NCBI GenBank assembly: GCA_014529385.2
Contig: CM043952.1
Span: 63,476,870-63,540,869, forward strand
Length of the DNA: 64,000 nucleotides
Source: Adiantum capillus-veneris
Taxonomy: Eukaryota; Streptophyta; Polypodiopsida; Polypodiales; Pteridaceae
Direction of reading: 5' to 3'
Shown here: positions 55,934-64,000 of the stretch, one piece after another
How positions within the stretch are numbered: the first letter of the stretch is position 1
Layout: every line of letters starts with the position of its first letter
Notes under the pieces: generated by a model
Databases searched by the model: none
What the model was told of the DNA's origin: nothing
What the model saw: only the letters and a program-made list of their open reading frames with translations
Program-made: the position numbers and the translations under genes

Positions 55934-56162
55934 TGTTGGAATTAGGGTTGCAGAGAAACACACACAGCTTAGAGAAGACAAAGGAAGCTCAAGGCACACA
56001 ACAGAGAGTATGTTACTTAGTGTGCAAATGGAAAGATAGATAGCCCTAGAGTGATGGGCGTATATACAATGCACGGGGGAAAAAAACCTCCTAAAGAGGG
56101 AAAAAATGCCTCGGCGGTCCTAGTGTGTTTACACACATCACTACCACATGTATATGGTAACA
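55934..56162 (-). repeat. Copia-B 5' LTR
   Basis: 229 bp, paired with 39914-40142. It is followed by the target duplication TAGCC and then the continuation of LTR-X. Confidence 0.95.
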
Positions 56163-56916
56163 TAGCCAATGAGAATTAAGTAGCATAAGTGATAGCCTTC
56201 TGACATGTGTCCCCCTTTCCCCTTTTGTGAGAGATTTAGCTAATTATTAAGGAAACTAAACTCTCATTGGACCCTTTGTCTCCTGGCCAATAGGAATCAG
56301 GCAAGCCGTTGGGCTGCCGAATGCTCATTGGACCCCTTGGGAGATTGTCCAATGGTCTTCTAGAGAGCTTAATTCTTATTGGTCTTTTATTAAGTGTTTT
56401 TAAAATAATTAAACTAGATTTACTCTAGCTTAGTTATCGTTGGTCCACCTCCATGGCCACCTTGTGGGCATCTGGGCTAGGGAGCTAACATGTGTCCCTC
56501 ATTCCCTTTGTGTAAAGGAAGCTTGTGAGTGTGTGTGTGTTTCTCTCTCATCCCCTACTTACAGGGCTCGCCCCCTCCTATGTAGGAATCATGAAGACTT
56601 TTTGTACACACACAACGCATCCAATTTAACTAAGCTTTGACCATTGGACACAACCTTTGATTTTTGGAACCTTAGCATTTTGGAAGTCTTAATGGGCTGA
56701 ATCTTAGGGTCTTAAAAGCCCATTTTTGCACAATGGTCTTTTGCAGATGCCCCCCTCCTTTGGATCCCTATTTTCCCTCCTTTGAATCCCTATTGTGGTC
56801 GGTCTGCCAACTTAACCAATATTCTAGCTTTTTCTCCCCTAACACTTCCCCATATTAAACGATCAGTTTAACATGAGAAAATCATTTAGGAGAATTAGAT
56901 ATTAGCTATTATGACA

Positions 56917-59900
56917 TCCAACATCCAAAACATGGTTTATTAGGAGGTTCAATGTGACCAAGAGTTGCATCTTGATTTTCCACTTTGTTGTCCATTTGCA
57001 ACCGTCTTGTGTTACCGGTTCAATTCCAACATAGTGTGTAGGCTCCATTTGTAACTCACTTGAGTATGCTAAATGAGTTATCACAACTAAGATGTACCCA
57101 AAAGATTACCTCTTTTCACTTTCCATGGAAGTGACTTGCTGATGTAACTCTTCAACTAAGCATAAGTCCTTGACTTGTTATCTTGTTGTATCAGTAAACA
57201 ACCCCACCATAACTAGTGTTCAAGGTTTCTCGTATTAGTAAACAACCCCACCATAACTAGTGTTCAAAGTTGCTCATATCAGTAAACAACCCCACCATAA
57301 CTAGTGTTCAAGGTTGAGAAACTGACTTGTACAAGAAGAGACTAAACCTAGTCGCAAAACATGCTTTAACCTATGGTAAGAAAACTCCAAATCAAGCAAG
57401 AAATGATTTCTAATTGAATTTTTTGGTGCTTACGTACACACTTTTCATATCCTTTAGCTAAAGATAACACTTTGTAATCTACCTATCCTCTTTGGATATT
57501 GACAGTATTGAGGTGTGTTTCCCCACAGTTTATAGACAGTCTTTCCAAATGACTGGTAAACAGGGATGATTAACCAGCTTGGTTAACTCAAAAGATCCAC
57601 CAACACCCAAACCGAGACATGAACTCTATTGGTGATTGGTAGATTCAATAATAATCTCATAGAGATATTGCACATAGAGTGAAAAATGGTTCATAAGCAA
57701 CTACTGTGATGAATATGCATGCCCCTCCAAATCATCCTTTGCTAAACACTAGGGCCCATAACACCTAGTGTGCATGCATTTAGCAAAAACGGATCCGAAC
57801 CTGCATATCCATGATCATACTTGCCATTACTTATGGCGAATGTGATGCTCCTAGCACACATGAAAGAGGAGTGTGAATAGTTCTTAAAAAAAACTAAATA
57901 CTTCTACTGCAATCATTTGCAAGCCTTGCTGAAACGTTTGAACTATAATAGAATGTGAAACATAAGTCACTTCTAGGTACAAACAATGAAACCGTTTCAT
58001 TAACAACTCATAGCCTTGCTATATGCATAAACAACCATCCGTTAATGTTGTGTAGTAGCACTTGTACCTTGCTAAGTATTTGACAATATTTGGCCACTGA
58101 AATTGTTCCTGATAGGTTGTGCTCAAAATGGTCTAGAAAACAGATTTGACCAGCACTTAGGGACTTTGTCGCGACACATAATTGAAATTATGGGTGCCAG
58201 TTTCAGTTCGAGAGACTCATATTCTCCACATGTGGAATATGTCTCATGTAAGGATGTTTGAAAAAAGAACATCCTTGTGTGGAGGTAAATGCAAACACTC
58301 CGCGATGTGAGTGAGAGGGACCCTCATTATCCTGCCTCCACACTAGCTAAACCAAACTCCTTGAGTTCCTAGACCATGTTGTATCCCGTGCGACAACATG
58401 TGCCAAATCAAACCCTACAAATGGGTCCATAATTTGCGTAGTGCAAAAATCTTTTTGGATAGTACGATCCAAAATTCTTGGCTCTTACATGACCTTGTCA
58501 TCTCTTTGAAGAGCAAAAATGGATGAAGCATTCAAGTTTATTCATTTGACTTGAAAAAGTCAAGCAAAGAATATTGAAAAATGGAACTGAACCAAATCAG
58601 AGGTGTACTTGGAGGTTGAACATAAGCTCACTGACTTGTAGTTCAAGGCATTTGCCCAAATTTTCCGCCTGCAAAGGCCTAGGAACACTAATTGAAAATT
58701 AGTGAAAATGCAAGTAGTATTGCACATGTAACCATGGATGTTCCCTTTGCAATCCAGATACTTGGTTAAAATCTACATTGGCAAACCCCTTGGTGAGACC
58801 CTACATAGAAACTACTGAACTAGTAGATAACGGTGACCAACACAGTCGATCGTGTACAAAATGTTTGAAATGAACTTGAAAAGTTGAAATTTGTCCACTA
58901 CCCCTTGGCACTTGTGGACTTCTTTCCTTGAAAGTGCAAGTGTGAAGGTTCCAAGAATTGACCATCAACACTTAATAAGTGGTTTAGTAATCACGAGCGG
59001 GGTCTTACCCAAAAACTATACTCGTATAGACACTCTCTGTGCTATAGATAAAATAGGAGATCCACTGAAGTTGGAATCATATTCACAACTGGATCTTTTG
59101 TGAACAACCGTGCTGTTTAAAATGCTGGTTTCATCTATACACCTTGGTAGAGATAAGCCCTTATGAGTTTAAGATGTTCAAAAACTCAACTTGATTGTCA
59201 TACCTTCAATACATAGTGGTAAAGTAACACCCAAAAAATGATTAATGACAAGAATCTTGCTTGTCCATTAGAATCGATGGGTATGTAACTAGATGGAATT
59301 GTTCGATCTTGAAAGCAATCACTGATATATTACAAATATATGGCTCTTAGTCAATTCAAAAGAGGTGGCTCTTAGCCCTTCAAAAACAGATGGCCTTTAG
59401 CCCTTCCTATTACGATATCGACATAAAAAGATGTTAGTAAAATCATGCTTAGTTTCACCTTTCCCACAGAGAATTAGGAAGGAGAGAGAGAATACCCGGC
59501 TAGAAAAATCCTGTATTCTACTGTATTGAATACCCCCTGCATATACCTTTGTGCAGACAATGGCTGTGTGGTAGCTTATCCTATAAGCGTACAATAGTGT
59601 GCTTGTATAACACTCTCGTAGAGAGAGGTACCATAAGTCACATCTTGACCCACTTACCTTGTATGTGATTGTGATTGTATCAGGGTGCATATGTATGACA
59701 CTTTGCCTATGCATAAGCATAAACACAAAATGTTTAAAACTATCCATAACTGAGCTCGTCCTTGACATAGTAGCTAGTGCTATAGTGGAAGTGTATGCAA
59801 TGATGGGTGTCGTACGTCCATTGTACTAGTATGCCATGCATATATAGAAAAAATAGAATAATAAGCCCTTGGTTTCAACGGTAGTCTCAAACATGTGAGA

Positions 59901-60890
59901 TTCTAGTACACGTTATCGTGCAGCTCCGCTCCCATGCTAAGAAAGATGCCAAAAAAATGCACATCAAGTTTGTTTGAAGCTTACGTGACTAATGAGCAGT
60001 GTTTAGGACCTGGTAACAGGCCAAGTTTAATGCTGAATGTATGTCAAATGCGGCTGAAAGGGCCAAAACATGCCTTAATGGTGCTAAAATGGACTATGCT
60101 TGAAGTGAGCACAAATGAGAGATGATGATTTAGAATTGCAGTGCTTGAACTGCTCTAACGGCGTGTCTTTACGGCTCGTCGATTGGAGCTACGGTGCAAA
60201 AGTTATGGCCGTTTGAAGTTTTGAGTTAATTGTAGATTCATACCGGATTGGGCAGCTGCAGGTGAGGGGACAAAAATGAAATGAATGCACAAAAGGTTCT
60301 TACTAAGCTCTTTGTCCAAAGTTTCATATCTTGGAAAGCATTGGAGGCGGAAAATGCTCAACATGGCAGTTGAAAGTTGATTAGATTTTGTGCTTGGCAT
60401 TGCTTTGCTCAATATGTATGCCTAATATGGTGCCGTTACGAAAGCACAAAAAGTTCTTGTTGAGGTCTTAGTCGGAAATTCCGTCTTTTGGAATGCAATG
60501 ATTGCGGGCGATGCCTTGGTCGGCATGTATGCCCAAATGTGATGCCCTTACAAAGGCCGCCCGCCCACAATGAGAATTAAAAAGGCCACCCAATTACTTA
60601 AGCAAGGGATTTAGAGTGGGAATCCAAAGTAAAAAAGGGCATGGGCGATGGCGAGAGCAAAAAATGGCAGCGCATGAGAGGGGAAATGTGCTCGTACAGA
60701 CTGCAGAGAGGCTCAGACGACGGCGCCCAAGAGACAAAATTTGTTCAGTTTGTCAAGGCACTCAGATTCGGCCCTAGTTCCATAAAATTGGTGCACCTCT
60801 TACCTCGGGCTGCCACGTCATAGGGACGAGTCCCGTGCCACGTCAGTAGCGGCGTCGCCATTGAAGGGAGGGAGGGAGCTATTAATAGGA
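56917..60890. other. Long stretch without recognisable gene
   Basis: AT-rich sequence with short chance ORFs on both strands and no domain I can recognise. It holds a 44-bp tandem repeat at 57193-57316. 60590-60890 becomes GC-richer and may be the beginning of the LTR of the element that starts at about 61.8 kb. Confidence 0.5.
57193..57316. repeat. Tandem repeat, 44-bp unit, nearly three copies
   Basis: AGTAAACAACCCCACCATAA starts at 57193, 57237 and 57281, each followed by CTAGTGTTCAA. The units are almost identical. Confidence 0.9.
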
Positions 60891-61090
60891 AATTTTTTGC
60901 ATGAGAGGGGATATTATTGCATGCGAGGAATTAGAGGAGCATAAGCGAATTGTGAAGGGAATGAGCAAGAGGAGAGGTGCTTCAAGCTTGGAGAGGAACG
61001 AGAAGGGCTCTCTCTCTCTCTCGAGAAACACAAGGGGCTCTCTCTCTCAAGCTTTGATAAGGAGTTCTCTCTCTCTTTCGAGCTTGGATA

Positions 61091-61092
<2 letters not shown>

Positions 61093-61136
<44 letters not shown>
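61093..61136. repeat. (CT)n microsatellite
   Basis: About 22 units. A second tract of about 25 units lies at 61275-61325. Both lie in a CT-rich region upstream of the gag at 61.8 kb. Confidence 0.95.
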
Positions 61137-61138
<2 letters not shown>

Positions 61139-61272
61139 TTCCACAAAGAGCCTACCTCTCTCCAAGATAGAGAAGGGGCAAGAAGAAGGAGTCGAAGCCA
61201 AGCTAGAGAAAGAGGCCAGCAAAACAAGGGCAATCTCTTTCTCACAATCTGTTAGTAAAGGAAGGGTGGGGG

Positions 61273-61328
<56 letters not shown>

Positions 61329-61792
61329 TGCTTGAGCAAGCAAGGCTCTCAAAGGAAGATACAAGCAAGAAGGGCAAGTGCATATCAGATACAAGGGAGT
61401 CGACGATGGTAATTGAAGATGTAAAGCTGAAGAAAAATCAATTTAGGGAAACTGGCACATAAGGATTTTTGTTCATTAGCGACAGCTTAAATTTTTTTTT
61501 TTTAATGAATCGCAGAGCCGCTAACGGCCCGGATTAATCTGTAAGGGGAGCTTAAACTCCTAAACCATCATTTGCATTAATTAATGGTGTCGTTAACGGA
61601 ACTGCTTCGTAATTGTGTGTCAATTTCTTCGCTGTTACTAGTTTTCGAGCAATTTTTGTGCGTCGGTAACATTACCAAGTAACTATTAACTAATGTATTG
61701 TGTGGTGTGGCAATTCTTGGCTCTGAATTTTTCCACAGCCAGCAGCATGGCGCTAACCTGGCTCAAGTTTCAAACACATATCCCCTGACACT

Positions 61793-61812
61793 TGGTGAAC
61801 CCGATGCAAAAC
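61793..61812 (+). promoter_or_regulatory. Putative primer-binding site of the right-edge gypsy element
   Basis: TTGGTGAACCCGATGC follows CCCTGACAC, which would be an LTR end (TGACA). The gag-like ATG comes about 45 bp later. The LTR start is not identified. Confidence 0.4.
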
Positions 61813-61838
61813 CCGAGCCGGGGTGGGAGAATTGTTGA

Positions 61839-63459
61839 AGCCTATGTCTACACCACAAGAGGCAGCCATGCAACAGATGATGCAGCAGTTTGCAACGTAC
61901 ATGCAACAGCAACAAGCTGCCCAACAGCAACATAATTTGCAAGAGCGGATTCGTAAAGCTTGACAAAGTGTTACAGAGAAGCTGTAACGATTTGAGGGCC
62001 GAGATATTATAAAATTTTGCATTTTTTATGAGCAGTTTATGGAAGATAATGGGATTGAAGAACATGACTCAGTGGAAGGACTTCACCTGATTGCAGTGCC
62101 CGAACTTAGGGCCCAGATTAAAGAAATTCAGGCGGCTCAAGGAACGAACTGGCAAGACTTTAAGAAGGTGCTGTAAGAGGAATATTTCATGGAAGATTCT
62201 CAACAGATGACCATACAGAGTTTTATGAAGTGGGTGCACAAGAAGGGTAAAAATTTATCTGCACGAGAACTGTTGCGAGAGTTTGAAAAGAAGTTTGTTC
62301 AGTTATCATCAACAAAACAACCTTCTTTGAAGGATCAAAAGGTGGAATTGTTTATTCAAGCTGCTGATCAGTGACTTCAAAAGAATTTGGTGCAATTATT
62401 GGAGGACTCGGCAAGAGAACTGGGATTGACATCAGATTGGAAAATACTCTAAAGCGGTGAATATGATCGTAAAATGACAGAAGAGAGTTGATAGGCAAAT
62501 CGTGATCGAGATACTAGATGATGATGAAGAAGAGATTAAAGAGAAATCACCCTCGACAGTACCCAAGGTGGAGGGGCCTGTTCTTGACGATCTAGTTAGA
62601 GGTATTCAAGAACTAAATTTGAATTTCAAAACTGTTAAATTTGAAGGGTTAGCTACAAAAGCGTCTACTTCTGAACCTAAGTAGCAACAGCCACCACATA
62701 AAAATTGGGATCGATGCATGTGGTGTGATAGTGAAGACCATAGGTATGTGAAAGAGTGCAATGAGTTTGATGAAGATTACAAGAAGAATGTGGTTTTCTG
62801 GAAAGACAAGAAGATTCATCTCAGGGCAACAGGAGAAATGCTCCACTTAAACTTTGGAAGAGGCGGAATGAAGAAGATAGTGGAAGAAATACAACATAAT
62901 GTTGCTCTTGTGGAAGCAGCTACATATGAGTTGCAAGTTTGTGGTAAGGAAGATGATGAAGGTACAAGTGCAGTTGTGGCCATATGCTTTAAAGACAGCA
63001 GAAGTAGGTAAGGTAAGATATGGGAAGTTACGCCAGGTGTGGAGTTCAATTCGAGAAACTACAGGGTGGACCGATCCAGTGGATTCTCTTTTGATATATG
63101 CTTATATTGCTAAAGCTCAAGCCAATGAAGCTATGGTGGAAGAGAAGCGGAAAAGAGATGAAGAGGTGGCTGGGATGTCAAAAAGGCCAACGAGATCCAA
63201 CAACAAGAAAGAAGAAGGGCCTGCTCCTAAACCTACTCTTGAGGTGGTTATGGAAGAGGCTCCGAAGGACAAGAAGCAAGGTAAGCCAAAAGGGCCCTCC
63301 TATAAACTCAAGTTTGACATTGAATTGGCTACAAATTTAAGTAAAGTTTTTGAAGAACGTATCCTAAATAGTAAAGTGGAGCTCACATTGGGGGATATTC
63401 TGGGAATTGCTAAGCGCGAGTTCCATGAAGAAATCATCGACATTATTAAAAGGAAGTGA
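61839..63459 (+). pseudogene. Right-edge gypsy element, gag remnant
   Basis: From ATG 61839 the frame reads MSTPQEAAMQQMMQQFATYMQQQQ, a Gln-rich start. It passes through several stops with gag-like KFCIFYEQFMEDNGI, LIAVPELRAQIKEIQ, LLREFEKKFVQLSS and KVELFIQAAD. At 62709-62760 a knuckle-like CMWCDSEDHRYVKEC is followed by HLRATGEMLHLNFGRGGMKK. The 62899-63459 frame is basic, with KKEEGPAPKPTLEVVMEEAPKDKK and an acidic-hydrophobic tail. The zinc-knuckle spacing and NFGRGGMK tail suggest one retroelement lineage. Confidence 0.6.
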
Positions 63460-63501
63460 CAAATACCGAGTGATCAAGAGTCAGATCCAGTTAAGAGCCA
63501 A

Positions 63502-63991
63502 GTGGTTTGTCACATTGGAGCAATTTTGGAAGATTATGAAGAGTATTTAGCAGATCTTGAAGAAGAAGAGCCGAAGTCTGTGGTGGTTCCAAGCCCGATT
63601 GTACCTGAGGTAAGAAACATGCATTTTAATGACAGGGAAGGTGAAGAAATTATACCCAAGAGTCATTTTTCTAGGACTCATTGGGCAAGGGCAATGACAG
63701 AAATAGTGGTAAACCTTGGCGACATTGAGGAGCCGGTCTTAGCCCTTATAGACCATGGTTCAAAAATCAAAATCATGGCAAAGAATTTGCACCAGAAGGG
63801 GAAGTGGCTTATATGATGTGGATCATGGGTGCTGGATTCGAGCTGCCAACATGCTTCCTAGAGATCTTTACGGTGCATGTTCAAATGTTAAGGTAGCTAT
63901 TGGGGATGTCCGTGATGGGCAAAACTTTTTTATACAGGAGAATTCCTCCTACCCACTGATTCTGGGACAACCCTACATTACCCCTGTGTAG
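63502..63991 (+). pseudogene. Right-edge gypsy element, protease region, partial
   Basis: The frame 63502-63816 includes EIVVNLGDIEEPVLALIDHGSKIKIMAKNL, a retropepsin active-site region with DHGS in place of DSGS. After a frameshift near 63800 the overlapping frame continues with VKVAIGDVRDGQNFFI and YPLILGQPYIT, the second protease landmark, and ends at a TAG at 63989. The rest of pol would lie beyond the window. Confidence 0.65.
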
Positions 63992-64000
63992 ATGGAAACT

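Larger units (their letters stand above)
39914..56162 (-). mobile_element. Ty1/copia element copia-B, minus strand, split by Tat-2
   Basis: Two 229-bp LTRs (39914-40142, 55934-56162) with TGTT...AACA ends differ by about four bases. The target duplication TAGCC is perfect (39909-39913, 56163-56167). Without the nested Tat-2 the element is about 5.2 kb, a usual copia length. On the minus strand it encodes gag, protease, integrase, RT and RNase H. It lies in the 5' LTR of Gypsy-X. Stops and frameshifts in integrase and RT, plus the insertion in gag, make it inactive. Confidence 0.95.
36148..56916 (-). mobile_element. Gypsy-X, minus strand, 3'-truncated, 5' LTR carrying nested insertions
   Basis: Minus-strand gag, protease, RT and the start of RNase H occupy 38.67-36.15 kb. 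The primer site is at 39065-39054 and the 5' LTR extends from 39067 to 56916. The LTR is interrupted by copia-B (39914-56162), so its own length is about 1.6 kb. The element is cut at 36148 by copia-A. RNase H, integrase and the 3' LTR are missing. The LTR is the same family as 9119-16637. Confidence 0.8.

Noticed and set aside
57193-57316. CRISPR-like array
   Set aside because: Units are directly abutting identical 44-bp repeats without unique spacers, and the genome is a plant's.

Overview
This window is eukaryotic, repeat-dominated plant nuclear DNA. It holds no bacterial-type operons, no rRNA and no recognisable tRNA. The only non-transposon gene I can support is a pentatricopeptide repeat (PPR) gene at 19.4-20.6 kb. 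Its repeat style, together with the mix of plant retroelements (Ty1/copia, Ty3/gypsy including a chromovirus and Tat-like elements with two RNase H domains, an L1-type LINE, a CACTA transposon) and long (CT)n tracts, points to a land plant. A fern or other seed-free plant is my best guess, but that is an inference.

Layout. 0.25-4.5 kb: a decayed LINE on the minus strand. 6.1-17.2 kb: remnants of a CACTA DNA transposon on the plus strand, split by a long terminal repeat (LTR family X, 9119-16637). That LTR itself carries a chromodomain Ty3/gypsy element (9620-15501, minus strand, 5-bp target duplication GAGAA), whose LTRs are packed with heat-shock-element-like motifs. 18.25-18.47 kb: a candidate MITE. 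19.4-20.6 kb: the PPR gene, which has an OSB-like PDF motif at its N-terminus. 23.8-27.0 kb: degenerate gypsy-like material on the minus strand. 27.6-30.1 kb: a Tat-like gypsy remnant (Tat-1) on the plus strand with LTR end, primer site, a small leader ORF and gag. 32.3-36.1 kb: microsatellites, then a 5'-truncated Ty1/copia element (copia-A, plus strand).

36.1-56.9 kb is a nest. Gypsy-X (minus strand) is cut off at 36148 by the LTR of copia-A. Its own 5' LTR (39067-56916) is interrupted by copia-B (39914-56162, target duplication TAGCC). The gag gene of copia-B is in turn interrupted by a large, young Tat-like element, Tat-2 (44104-55165, target duplication GCAG). Target duplications and LTR divergence (about 1.7% for copia-B, about 0.6% for Tat-2) agree on the order of insertion. 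57-61 kb is mostly featureless apart from a 44-bp tandem repeat. From about 61.8 kb to the window end the gag and protease region of another gypsy-type element runs off the edge.

The most unusual observations are: (1) a small ORF family of 70-72 codons in the leader of both Tat-like elements, duplicated in tandem in Tat-2; (2) a stem-loop with a compensatory base-pair change near the LTR end of both Tat-like elements; (3) a TATA-proximal array of perfect four-unit heat-shock elements in the chromovirus LTR, with the TATA segment lost from the 5' LTR; (4) the OSB-like/PPR fusion. Nearly all TE reading frames carry stops or frameshifts.
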